Positions 22,735-33,168 of a DNA stretch of 64,000 bases are shown piece after piece. The notes below the pieces were generated by a model that was not told the origin of the DNA, ran no database searches, and saw only the letters and a program-made list of their open reading frames with translations. Source of the stretch: Piezodorus guildinii (lineage: Eukaryota > Arthropoda > Insecta > Hemiptera > Pentatomidae); contig CM041294.1 in the NCBI GenBank assembly GCA_023052935.1, forward strand, positions 13,751,791-13,815,790, in the 5' to 3' direction. Position numbers and translations under genes: made by a program. The stretch's first letter is position 1. Every line of letters begins with the position of its first letter.

Positions 22735-22785
22735 AAGTTACCTGCCGGTTACCTGAGCACAGGTAGTCTTCTAGTTACCTGAGCC
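22735..22785. promoter_or_regulatory. Cluster of four CAGGTA[A/G] heptamers
   Basis: TTACCTG (complement of CAGGTAA) at 22738-22744, 22749-22755 and 22775-22781, and CAGGTAG at 22760-22766. These heptamers match the TAGteam/Zelda (Vielfaltig) binding motif known from insect early embryos. They sit in a GC-richer patch (22630-22860). Regulatory role is inference only; a Snail/Zeb-type E-box reading is also possible. Confidence 0.35.
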
Positions 22786-23094
22786 TTATGGCTCCCAGGA
22801 AATATACGAGCCGCAGCCATTATCTCCACTTGTCACTACAATAAAATCTATTGTCACACCCACTCCCAAGTCAACTATGCTATATTTTTTTCTAGGAAAA
22901 CACAGTTTAGGGATGGTAATAAAAATATTAACTTTTACTCTGTGAATGAAATTTGTTTTCCTAAACTTTGGTGAAACTCAAAGCAAGGTGTTATCATAAC
23001 ATGTTGTAAATAATTTCTATTCTTGTATTTTTCTATACTTATATCCTTGTCTTATTCGGAACAATCTCTTCTTTTTATTTATATATTTTTTTAC

Positions 23095-23420
23095 CATGAC
23101 ATATATAAACTATAATTATAACAACCTAACGTTTCGAGGTACTTCTTATGCCTCATCTTCAGATCTTTAAAAATCATCTAAAATACAATTCAATAAATAT
23201 TATAAGCAACCATACAAACAATATCAAACAATAACAAACATTATCAATAATTTAGAATTCATTTATCACTTAAAATATTTACAATCTGTTTATAAAAAAC
23301 TTTATTAAAATTCTACTCACATATATTTCCATATTATATCATAATATAGATCATTATAATAATGTAATATTATTCATATATAGTTCCTATATACGAATTA
23401 TCCTGTCAATCTGTTAAAAT
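23095..23420 (-). mobile_element. Penelope-like fragment with ribozyme-like core
   Basis: Contains the hammerhead-like core at 23132-23162 followed, on the right, by CAAACAATATCAAACAATAA-type sequence as also seen beside the core at 27575 (ACAAAACAATATCAATAAAA). No coding sequence. Confidence 0.4.
23132..23162 (-). ncRNA. Hammerhead-ribozyme-like core, intact consensus
   Basis: Minus strand: CTGAAGA (fits CUGANGA), stem II GAGG..CCTC with a long loop, then GAAACG. All invariant core positions visible here are kept. Stems I and III were not resolved. Confidence 0.5.
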
Positions 23421-23626
23421 AATCTATTACTTCACCATCAAATAATAATTCTTTTAACATTATGCTGCCAAACAATTGCAACTATCAAGCAGACTATATT
23501 AGCATTTCATCTAATTCCATTCTTGTATTATTAAATGTTTTCAAATATCCACAACATAATTTTTATCCAGGTTAGAGATTAAATATACACATACACACAC
23601 ACATACACTCACATTATTTTGTCTTA

Positions 23627-24140
23627 TTTTTTACTTTCACTTACTAAATATAGTAAGGGAAAAAAGTATTGCGATCGTGAAAATTTTCAAATTCCAGTTT
23701 TCAACGGAAATATGCTTTTTAGGGTCCCCTGAGTCCAAATAACCAAGTCCAGCAAAAAGGTCTGTGTGTGTGGTAACTCCCGGGGGAAAACGGTAAGTCC
23801 TATGAAACTAAAATTTCATATTTAAGACAACTATACGCCCGAGACGTGACGAAATTTTTTTCATCAAAATGAGCTTACCAGAAGAGGCACTTTATACCAT
23901 GCATTTTGCACCTTTTTTCGAATTTCTCGAAAACGGTTCCGACGATTTTAATTAAACTCGCTATATCGATGTAAAATTTAATGGGCTTTAATTTCATGTA
24001 GGTTTAATTCTGATTAAAATGGTCTGAAAGGTCATAAATGCCGATATTTTAAATTTTCTTCTTCTAAAGTATCTTTAATTTTGTAGATTCAATAAAAATA
24101 ACTTATTATCTAGTTACCACTGATGAGAAACCGGTATTAT

Positions 24141-24182
<42 letters not shown>

Positions 24183-24575
24183 AATTGAATAGAATTCGAT
24201 ACCCAACTAAAGGAGAAAACAGAAAAAATATTTTTTTAATGCAATTTTTTGTTTTTGAACATAAGAACAGTAATATACATGTATGATATACCGTTGGAAA
24301 GCTAAAGATTTTAGAAAAAATATTATCTCATTCACAAGCTTTTAAAAGTTAGTAGAGAGTGATGAAATGAACATAAAACTAACTGATCATTTTAGTTAAT
24401 AGTATACTAGATTTTTTAATAAAATACATGTTTCTTTATAAATTCAATTTAATTAATTCTTTGATAGTTTCACGTTTTTTTTTTTATCTCTAACTGTTTT
24501 TGAAAATTCTTTCATTGATTTTAAAAATGGAGGTAAGTGAAAGTCGTGTGTTGCCCGCGCCAGATTTTTTTGAAT
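23627..24575 (-). mobile_element. ~880 bp repeat (Helentron-like), full length
   Basis: Reads from the 3' end (TTACTTTCACTTACTA at 23630, palindrome slightly mutated) through the (GT)n tract near 23760 to the 5' end GGTAAGTGAAAGTCGTGTGT and GCCAGATTTTTT at about 24575. An (AT)n expansion lies at about 24145-24175. Confidence 0.85.
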
Positions 24576-24675
24576 CTTTTTTGTAATTTCCTTGTTCGAA
24601 AATCCAGGTGTCTTAGTTTTTAATGAAAACTTCAAAATTATGGTTCGGTTGCAGTGTTATTCTAATGACAACCCG

Positions 24676-25170
24676 TTAGAAATGGTAGTTGACTCCCGGA
24701 GCTAATAGACGCATTAAGAGCCGAACAGATGTGTTAGAAAGTCGGGCGGTACACCCACCGCCTCGCCGGCCAATAAGGTCCGTCAGCACCTGTTCGCCCG
24801 GGACCGTGGGCATCGGGCGGTGCGTGTCTACGGTGTGCACTTTCTGCGAGGTTGTTTCACGAGGACCGCCCTGGACAGCGGCCTGGAGCTCTGTCATTGT
24901 TTCCTTGGGAGATAAGGGCAGAGGCTGGATGAGATGAGTCATGGAGCCTCGGATGCTGCCTTTTACGTGCGGGCCACCTGCTGGCCGGCGGGGCCCCACC
25001 GGGACGGGGCCTGGCGCCGGGGGCTCGGGGTAGGTTGGGGCCGTGCTGCAGGCTGGGAAGGGGGCGGCGGTGGGTGCTCTGCCCTCCTGGGCCCCCTCGC
25101 CTTTCCCGCCATCTGTGCTCTCTATAACGGGAGTACTGTCAGCCGCTTCACTCAGGGCCATCGGCTGAAA
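24676..25170 (-). CDS. GC-rich possible host exon
   Basis: This ~490 bp island is far GC-richer than anything else in the window. On the minus strand a frame is open through the whole island. It is preceded at about 25186-25171 by a near-ideal splice acceptor (TTTTTTTCTTTTTTCAG), after which the frame reads PMALSEAADSTPVIES. The product would be Pro/Gly/Ala-rich in its first ~80 residues, then GSMTHLIQPLPLSPKETMTE and PTVPGEQVLTDLIGRR. A donor-like GGCG/GTGGGT occurs at about 24762-24753. I do not recognise the protein. The shorter plus-strand frames at 24689-24937 and 24934-25212 overlap it. It may be an exon with neighbours outside the window, or a captured fragment. Confidence 0.4.
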   Translation of the reverse strand, partial: FQPMALSEAADSTPVIESTDGGKGEGAQEGRAPTAAPFPACSTAPTYPEPPAPGPVPVGPRRPAGGPHVKGSIRGSMTHLIQPLPLSPKETMTELQAAVQGGPRETTSQKVHTVDTHRPMPTVPGEQVLTDLIGRRGGGCTARLSNTSVRLLMRLLAPGVNYHF

Positions 25171-25327
25171 AAAGAAAAAAACCGATGTATTCATTTCGTG
25201 CTCTTCCAGTGATTTATTCCACTCCCCTCAGCTTTCTTATTATGACCATCTGAAACTTAATACAATTCATGTGTGGTAGTTTTTGTAAAAATTACTGAAA
25301 TTTCTTTACCTTCATTTACTCTCAGAC

Positions 25328-25329
<2 letters not shown>

Positions 25330-25397
<68 letters not shown>
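25330..25397. repeat. (AT)n microsatellite
   Basis: About 68 bp of AT dinucleotides, followed by a T/CT run. Confidence 0.95.
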
Positions 25398-25399
<2 letters not shown>

Positions 25400-25511
25400 T
25401 TTTTTTTTTTCTTTTTTTTTTTTTTTGATGATGTATAGTCGACTGTAGAAAATATTATAAGTGGAATAATCAGGAATCAGTCATTTTTTGAAATTTTTTA
25501 ATTTTGCCAAG

Positions 25512-25541
25512 GTTTGGCTCATGCTTGTGAGCCATCATCAG
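25512..25541 (-). ncRNA. Hammerhead-ribozyme-like core, decayed
   Basis: CTGATGA is intact and stem II is GGCTCA..TGAGCC, but the GAAA block has lost its G (reads CCAAACC). Confidence 0.45.
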
Positions 25542-25640
25542 GGCTACAAACATCAGAACAAAAGAAATACATATTAATATGATAATGAAAATTTTATTTT
25601 GAACTGCAGCTTATGCTTGGACATGGCTCAGTAATGGTAC

Positions 25641-25723
<83 letters not shown>

Positions 25724-25979
25724 TTACTTCTATATTAAAGTCTAAAGTTTTGTTTTTATGCTTATCATCATTAGATTGTGTATCATATTATCATTATTTG
25801 GATCTATAATATTTAAGTATGTTGGTATATTTTCTGTTTTACTTCAAATGTTATCATTGTCACTACATTCAAAAGAAAATTTTCATTATCATATTAATAT
25901 TGAGGATGTATAGTCGACTGTAGAAACTAGGTGGAATAATCAGGAATCATTTTTGAAATTTTATTTAATTTTGCCAACG

Positions 25980-26009
25980 TTTCGGCTCAAGCTTGGGAGC
26001 CATCATCAG
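25980..26009 (-). ncRNA. Hammerhead-ribozyme-like core, intact consensus
   Basis: CTGATGA, a stem II of GGCTC..GAGCC with loop CCAAGCTT, then GAAACGTTGGC. All conserved core residues expected of CUGANGA-stemII-GAAA are present. The best candidate in the window. Confidence 0.55.
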
Positions 26010-26210
26010 GGCTACAAACATCAGAACAAAAGAGATACATATTAATATGAAAATTTTCTTTTGAATGTAGTGACAATGATAACATTTGAAATAAAACAGA
26101 AAATATACCAACATACTTAAATATTATAGATACAAATAATGTTAATATGATACACAATCTGATGATGATAAGCATAAAAACAAATCTTTAGTCTTTAATA
26201 TAGAAATAAA

Positions 26211-26242
<32 letters not shown>

Positions 26243-26275
26243 ACGTACCATGTCCAAACATAAACTGAGAAAAAC

Positions 26276-27515
26276 CATAAACATAGGCATTCTTTTTTTT
26301 ATTTCCCCTCTAAATGTAAATACTACAGCTTATCTTTGTTTTTAAAAAACTTTACAAAATTACACAATGGAAAAACAAAACAATATACTCGTATGAACAA
26401 TAAGGCTCAACATTTTTAACAGAAAATTATAAACACTAGAATCTGAAGTATGTAAAAGATCCATGAGGTATATAATAAAAAATAAAATAAATAAATAACA
26501 AAAACAAAAACCAGAGGTGTTATAAACGAAAAAGATAAATATGATGTTATATATGAAAAGATAATTTTTTTTTTCTTACATAGTAACCCCACATAAGGGT
26601 AGTTATAAAACCATGTTTCATACCTTAATGGATACTACACGAATGATAGTATGATTTTATTAATTTACAGATGAAATTAGTAATCGATTTAACAATTAAT
26701 ACAAAATAATATCTCAAATAAAATAAAACAGTAATAAAAAAAAAAATTAAAGTAAATAATATTAAATTTAATAAAATAAAAATAAAATTTAAGTAAGAAA
26801 AAAATATATATGTATATATATATATATATAAGTGGCGCGACAGGCCGTGTAGGCCCCAGGCCTCGTGGTGTAAATCTCCTGGGAGATTACACTCACGTTT
26901 CTCGATGCATTTTGTAGGATAGGGTTATATATATATAATTGATTTCCTATATTTCATAATTATATATAATATAATGTTTGTTTTAATGCTACTTCATTAT
27001 TTTATCAGGAAATTAAATTCATTATCAATATTATTATTATGGGTTTGCAATAATCTACTATTACAGGATATATGAATTTTGCTGTAAATAGAATTACGTT
27101 GTTGTATTTGTATAAATTGAATTTATACATGTATTACTATATTAGTTATTATATTATCTCATCATGTTATGCATAGTCCATTAACATATAGTAACATCAA
27201 ATGGACCAAAATCTATAGCTGCACCATTTTATGAGCCAATAAATTCTATTCTATCTTATTTCCTTATAAGTAATCCATTTGTTCCACTTTATTCTAGTCT
27301 TACCTTTTTTCTTATTATCAGTGGCAGATCCTAATGTAGATTTTTGAGAGGAGAAAGAAACGTGATTAGCTTGTTAAGAGAGGAAATTTTGGTATATTAT
27401 TTTCAATAATGTGAACTTTTTTAAACGACCAAAAAAAAAAAAAATAATACGTTAAAATATGTAGAATCAAGGATCAATAAGAAAAATGATCATATGATGG
27501 AGAACTTGGTTCGGG
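26276..27515. other. AT-rich, mostly unassigned
   Basis: Poly-A-rich with an (AT)n tract at about 26808-26830. A conserved 80 bp module at 26832-26915 is listed separately. At 27225-27250, GAGCCAATAAATTCTATTCT resembles a LINE 3' terminus with a simple tail, but no coding sequence precedes it. Confidence 0.4.
26832..26915 (-). repeat. Conserved structured 80 bp module, copy 1
   Basis: On the minus strand: GCATCGAGAAACGTGAGTGT, then TAATCTCC..GGAGATTTA (a hairpin), CACGAGGCCTGGGGCC and CACGGCCTGTCGCGCCACTT. A second copy lies at 34122-34202 on the plus strand with about 85% visual similarity. GC-rich and hairpin-prone; origin unknown. Confidence 0.6.
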
Positions 27516-27519
27516 GTGC

Positions 27520-27880
27520 AGTCCCCAAGAAAATAAACCAATAAGACAAAATTTATTTTATTTTTGTACTGACGTTTCGGCCTACATTGTGGACCTTCAT
27601 TAGAGCTGAATCTATAAGAGTTTCTCAAGAAGCACTCCTTGAGAAAATCTTACAGTCATCCTGTGAAAATAAATTTTTTTGAGAAACAATCCTTTATCAA
27701 GTAATATTACAATCAGTCCAATTTAGGACATTTTTGATAGAGATTAAGTACAACGTTCTTACTACATTCAAAAGATACATACAAAACAATATCAATAAAA
27801 AAATAAATTAAAATATTATACAAAACAAAATCAATAAAAATATATACAAAAGTCACTCATACCTATATACAATCCTCAAG
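27520..27880 (-). mobile_element. Penelope-like fragment with ribozyme-like core
   Basis: Contains the core at 27575-27603 and then, on the right, repeated ACAAAAC..ATCAATAAAA sequence like that beside 23132-23162. No reverse transcriptase or GIY-YIG coding sequence is present. Confidence 0.4.
27575..27603 (-). ncRNA. Hammerhead-ribozyme-like core, one base changed
   Basis: Minus strand: CTAATGA (G to A versus CTGATGA), AGGTCCACAATGTAGGCC as a partly paired stem II, then GAAACGTCAG. Same subfamily as the plus-strand core at 3711-3740. Confidence 0.4.
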
Positions 27881-27914
27881 CATACAGCACGTGAGTGGAG
27901 AATCTAGCCAATGC

Positions 27915-28560
27915 TAGAACTCCACTATACATGTTACAAGAGGTCTCGAGGCCACTGCCGTTTCAAACTTCTTGGAGGATGGTAAGGATGTGTGGAGCTA
28001 GATAAGGATTGAGCTAGGGGATTAGGGGGATGGATAAGATTCTAATGGAATTTAGAGAATTTTAATAATATAAGGTCTAAAAATAAATGGAATATTCAGG
28101 TCGCGGTGTAAGGTATAATTGGATACATAATAAGGAGCATTAACTATTGTTCGGAGGACTTTTGATTGGAAGGATTAGATGCGTTTGATGTTAGAAAATT
28201 TGGCGGTCCCCCACAGTTCAAGTCCGTAGGTCCAGATAGGTTTCAGTACTGTCTTGTATATTAGTAGTTTGTTTTCTATGGATAGTTTAGAATTTCTGTT
28301 TAGTAGTCTGTATAATTGGTCAAATCGTCGATTAACTTCTTGTCGTTTAAGTCTAGTATGTGGGTTCCAAGTTAGTCTTATTTCTAGAAGGAAGCCAAGA
28401 TACCGGACTGTGCCAGAGAAAGGGAGCGGAATGGAGTTAAAGAGAACTGGAGGGCAGGATTGTCTTCGAAGAGTAAAGGTGACATGTGTTGCATTTGGAT
28501 TGATAGATTTTGATCACTTGTTACAGCAATCTTCAATTTGAGAAAGGTGCGTATGGAGGC
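27915..28560 (-). pseudogene. Jockey-type LINE 3' part (family J2)
   Basis: Minus strand: ATHVTFTLRRQSCPPVLFNS (region after YADD), RYLGFLLEIRLTWNPHTRLK, LSIENKLLIYKTVLKPIWTY, LELWGTAKFSN and NAPYYV, with one stop after IKRI. At the 3' end SLKRQWPRDLL is followed by a stop at about 27935. Matches the fragment at 1-196. 5'-truncated just after the palm. Confidence 0.75.
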
Positions 28561-28703
28561 CTATGGATGCAATATCGGGATCTAAGTGAGAGAACAGGAG
28601 AAAATGAATTTAAGTATACAGGTGTTAAATTCGTTTCTCTCATTTTAAGAAGTAAAAGTCAAGCTAGTTTTGAAACATCATGAGGCAAGAAACTGCACAT
28701 CAC

Positions 28704-28747
28704 TTTACATGTAGTGGGTCAGTCAATAAGGACTCACTACATGTAAA
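28704..28747. repeat. Palindrome, 13 bp perfect arms
   Basis: TTTACATGTAGTG at 28704-28716 and its complement at 28735-28747, with an 18-base loop that could extend the stem by a few pairs (GGTC..GACT). Confidence 0.85.
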
Positions 28748-28872
28748 CTTATTGCGTGACTGTTTATTCTAAATCTGCCCAATTTTCTTATCCATTCCTG
28801 AGCCTTGTGTTTCAATTGAAAATCCATCCACTCTTAAAAAACAAGAAAACATAGTAAGGTTTGCTAAAATAG

Positions 28873-29748
28873 AAAATCTGGTGCGGGCAACACACGACTT
28901 TCGCTTACCTCCATTTTTAAAATCAATGAAAGAATTTTCAAATAGAGTTAGAGATAAAAATACGTGGAACTATTAAAGAATTAATATAGAATTGAATTTA
29001 TATAGAAACATGTGCTTTATTAAAAAATCTATTATATTATTATCTAAAATAATCAGTTAGTTTTATCTTTTCATCACTCTCTATTAACTTTTAAAAGCTT
29101 GAGTATAAGATAATATTTTTTCTAAAATCTGTAGCTTTCCAACAGTATATCATACATGTATATTACTGCTCTCATGTTCAAAAACAAAAAAAATGTATAC
29201 CTTTAGTTGCTGTTCAAATTCGTTCAACATGCATATTTAGCTGTTTTTCATCAGTGGTAACAAGATAATATAGTTATTTTTATACAATCAACAATATTAA
29301 AGGTACTTTAGAGAAAGAAAATTTAAAATATCGGCATTTAAGCCAAGTCACTACATTTTAATCAGAATGAAACCTAAATGATATTAAAGCTCATTAAATT
29401 TTACATCGATATAGCGAGTTTAATCAAAATCGTCGGAACCGTTTTTGCGAAAATCGAAAAAAGATGCAAAATGTATGGTATAAAGTGGCTCTTCTGGTAA
29501 GCTCATTTTGAAGAAAAAGTTTTGTGACGTCTCGGGCGTATGTTTGTCTAAAATATAAATTTCAGTTTCATAGGACTTACCGTTTCCGCCCGGGAGTTAC
29601 CACACACACACACACACCCAACTTTTTGCGGGACTTGGTTATTTGGACTCAGGAGACCCTAAAATGTGTATTTCCGTTGAAAACTGGACTTCGAAAATTT
29701 TCACTATCGCAATAATTTCCCTTACTATATATAGTAAGTGAAAGTAAA
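28873..29748 (+). mobile_element. ~880 bp repeat (Helentron-like), full length
   Basis: Begins AAAATCTGGTGCGGGCAACA and CGACTTTCGCTTACCTCC, passes CTTTCCAACAGTATATC, the cryptic ACGTCTCGGGCGTATG, the (CA)n tract near 29602, and ends with the palindrome CTTACTATATATAGTAAG and TGAAAGTAA at 29748. Confidence 0.88.
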
Positions 29749-30164
29749 ATATGTATAGATATATCAGTTGACTTATTCACTCAAAGAACTGGCCATTTAT
29801 TGCCATGAATGATTTCATAGCGATCAATTAAAATCACAATATTGCTAGTTAAATCACAATATTGGCCTTGAATTACTGCACGACAGATTTTAATCACATA
29901 ATTGAAACATAAATTATTCATTACAATGTTTCTCAAGTAAAACATGTTTGCGTCAGTACTAGCAATCATAATACTAACTATATCTTTAAGATTAAATAAA
30001 GAAAATTTCAATAGTATGAGTAAACATAAATATTGAAAAGCAATTATCGTCGACTATTAATTAAGGAATCGATCTATTCCTGAGTTGACTCTCTAAGAGA
30101 TAACTAACTACGCATAAAGTCAAAGGATCTTTATATAAACCTAAATTGTATTTAAAAAAAAAAA

Positions 30165-30890
30165 AAATCTTTCGTAAACACAACCCTACTAAATCCCATC
30201 AAATTACCTTCGCCCTTTGTCGAAAACCTACGCCCGCCTTTCCCACTATTTCCTTTAACAATATTTCACTCACCTCAGTTGAACAGATCCGGTACCTAGG
30301 ACTCCATCTAGACAAACGTCTTACTTGGAATCCTCACACTAGACTGAAACGACAAGAAACAGCTCGTAGATACCGCTTACTACAACACTTACTGGACAAA
30401 CGATCAAAACTTTCCTCATACTACAAAAAATTAATTTATATTACCATCATTAGGTCTATTTGGACATATGGGATTGAGTTATGGGGATCCATCAAACCAT
30501 CCAATTCTTCCCGCATTCAATCCTTGCAATCCAAAATCTTCCGAAAGATCCTAAACGCCCCTTACTTTGTCACCAATAAAATAATTCATAAAGACCTAAA
30601 TATCCCATTAGTCGCTGATCTAGCCCGAACTCGATATTCCTCCTTTTATTCCAAATTACCCGTCCACTCCAACCCACTCGTCCGCAAACTCTCATCTCCT
30701 ATTCCTGATCATCTTCCTAGGCGGCTGAAAAGACGATGGCCTCGAGACCTATTTAGCTGATTAAACTTTGAAGTACTACCACTGGGTAGTTTCTTCACAT
30801 GCCTGTATCACGCCCACTTTATCTATTAGCACATTTACTTAATGTATTTTATTGTAATACAGTTGTAAATTTCTTTTAAATAAAAAAAAA
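30165..30890 (+). pseudogene. Jockey-type LINE 3' part (family J1), open frame
   Basis: The frame is open to the stop at 30760: SHQITFALCRKPTPAFPTIS, RYLGLHLDKRLTWNPHTRLK, YKKLIYITIIRSIWTYGIEL, WGSIKPSNSSRIQSLQSKI, KILNAPYFVTNK and HLPRRLKRRWPRDLFS. It lacks the endonuclease and the palm (YADD), so it is a 5'-truncated copy although uninterrupted. The 3' UTR has ACTGGGTAGTTTCTTCACAT, ACAGTTGTAAATTTC and an A-rich tail. The best preserved J1 coding copy together with 49209. Confidence 0.8.
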
Positions 30891-31914
30891 ATAAAAAAAA
30901 AAACATATAAGTGAATGTAATAAATATGTCTAATCAAAGTGTCACAAAAACAGTAGCTTACTATATAGATAGGGATATATATCAGAATTGAAAAAGCAAG
31001 GACGTAGAAGGTTAAAGATTAGTAAGTGGTATTCAGAATATTTATCCTTGTAACTTATTGCCGGGTATTCTTCATTTTTTTAAAAAAGAGTTTCACCGGT
31101 TTTAACGCGCAAGGTTACGGCTGGGAACAGGAAGGATAGCAAGCAATTCGTCACTCACGTCGACTAGCTGATAGTTCAAATTATCTAGTTTGGGCATGAT
31201 GTGTCATATGATATTTATTGTCACTATAATATTTTTTATCTATTTATTTTTCAAAACCGAAGACTTATAAACCAGACCAATTAATCATAGTTGGATTATT
31301 TTGAGGCAAGTATACAAATATTTCCTTAAAAAAAAAAAAAAACGGCGGAATAATCTGACCATTAATCAATAAATAAATCAAATTTATTATAAACACAATT
31401 TTTTTAAATCTGGACAAGGCTTAAATGCGAAGTTATAAAAATGTCTTCCTCAACCTCAGTTATTTTTGAAGGTAGAAACATTTTTTTGAAAAAAGAAAAA
31501 AAATTGAAATTTTACATAAAATTACGATCATAAATCAGTTATTTTTGAAGATAGAGACAAATATGCATAGAGTTTTAGATTCAGAATAGCTGGATAAACA
31601 GAAAAAAAAAAATAATAAAAAAAAATAAATGATCTCTATAGTCAAGTCACAAATTAGAATAGATGTAATTTAACCAAAACTCGGTTTTTATTGAAGATAG
31701 AGAATTCACGAAAATATTTTCGAGAACAAGACAATGCGGGGAAAAAAGAGTAAAATAATGTTATATGGTCAAGCCAGAACTTATATGAGATGTGATAATT
31801 TGGTTATTATTTATGATAAAGAAAAAAAAGTAAGATGTTCTGGAATCAGGAAATTTAAAAAAAATTATTTGAATAAAAATCGAAAGAAAAGAAGAGGAAA
31901 TAGTAACGAAGTTT
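30891..31914. other. AT-rich, unassigned
   Basis: No gene seen. At 31450-31600 two imperfect copies of TCAGTTATTTTTGAAGATAG lie ~85 bp apart. Similar text recurs at about 61005-61030 near the end of the RTE-like remnant region, so this is an unidentified low-grade repeat. Confidence 0.35.
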
Positions 31915-32370
31915 AGTATACATGCTTTTGGTTTATTATTTTCAACAATTGAAACGTTGATTTCCAAAAGGTACTATATCCATTCGATGAAATTTTACAG
32001 GGGACGCGAAAATCTCTTATTACTATGTTACTAAACCAGCTAATTTCGGTCTTTTCGCATTAAAATATAGAATTATTTTTTACTATAATAATCACATCAT
32101 ATTAAAGTTATGAAATAATTTTTTTTAGAATGATTTAGGACAAATATAAAGGCGTAATTAGTAGTTTTAGAAAATGACCGCATTTTTAAATTGCGTTTTT
32201 TAAGGACTCAAGAGTTCATTATATAAAATTACATTGAATATTTAGATAAAAATAAATGATGAGAATACAAATATATAAAAAAATCAATTTGGTAAAAAAT
32301 GTCCTTTAGTACCTTTTGGAAATCAATGTCTCAATTATCCTTTGCAATAGACCAAAAAATAAAAATAAAA
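31915..32370. repeat. Inverted repeat pair, ~55 bp arms
   Basis: GTTGATTTCCAAAAGGTACT at 31952-31971 recurs inverted at about 32309-32328, with partial similarity continuing outward on both sides (GGTTTATTATTTTCAACAAT against AAAAAATTGGTCTATTGC-like text). About 340 bp of AT-rich sequence lies between the arms. Related text occurs at 59575-59620. Confidence 0.5.
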
Positions 32371-32642
32371 TAATCCAAATATAGTTATTTGGAAATAATA
32401 AATCATTGTATGATAATTTGCATATTTTATTCATCAAAATTGAATTATGTTTGTCATTGCATTTATTAACCCTCTTCATACATGAAAAAAGAACTGTTAT
32501 TAGTAATATATTTAAAATAGCGATATTTTGCGTCGGCGAAATTCTCTATTGGTGTGGATTGTCTGTATTAATAAAATAAAATAAATAAAACTTCTAAAAT
32601 TGATTTAAACTTGTAAGTAAAAGTCGTGCTACATTATTTTTT

Positions 32643-32677
<35 letters not shown>

Positions 32678-32879
32678 GATAATGGTTGAGAACACTTTAG
32701 TATGAATCGCTGAACTATTAGTTCATCTTAATGTTTGTGTTTTTGGACTTGATAAGATGAAGAATCCATCGAATTTTGTGATGTAGTATTAGTATTGGTA
32801 ATATTAGTAATAGTATTGGGAATAGACACTGAAAAACCCTGGGAAAATGGAAAATGAAGAGGAATATAAAGTTAGGCGT

Positions 32880-33165
32880 TGAATAACGAACCGTCGGCAA
32901 GAACCGGAGAAGGTTGCGAACAAAGAAATCTGCAGACTCAGAGCAAAATACTGTGACGGCGAAGACACAGGTGCCGGCGGTGCAGGTGTGGGCTAGACTT
33001 GGAGGCGTCGCTCGGCATTCCCCTTCAGATCCTCATCTACTTTCCGTCCATCCTATGTTGTCTCAAGCTAGGAAGGGTATGCAAGATCACCGGGGGGGGG
33101 GGCGATGGCCTCTTTGGAATTTTATCGAAAATATAACAGAAGAGATTATGTTTTCACAAGAAGTG
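32880..33165 (+). other. GC-richer open frame, unrecognised
   Basis: The frame 32914-33225 begins MRTKKSADSEQNTVTAKTQV and runs into the ~880 bp repeat, so only 32914-33165 could be original. There is a poly-G run at about 33092-33101. It could be debris of a LINE ORF1 or an exon; no splice signals are compelling. Confidence 0.2.
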
Positions 33166-33168
33166 AAA

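Larger units (their letters stand above)
25425..26275 (-). mobile_element. Penelope-like element ends, partly inverted duplicate
   Basis: Two copies of a unit starting GATGTATAGTCGACTGTAGA (25430 and 25908) are each followed by a hammerhead-like core on the minus strand, ~470 bp apart. Between them, 25720-25895 is the inverted complement of 26043-26215 (shared TATACCAACATACTTAAATA). (AT)n tracts lie at about 25640-25705 and 26218-26242. Penelope-like elements are known for repeated ends with hammerhead ribozymes and for inverted partial copies, which fits. No coding sequence. Confidence 0.5.

Noticed and set aside
30165..30760. Intact gene candidate, 204 residues
   Set aside because: It is the open C-terminal part of a 5'-truncated Jockey-type LINE; endonuclease and polymerase active site are missing.
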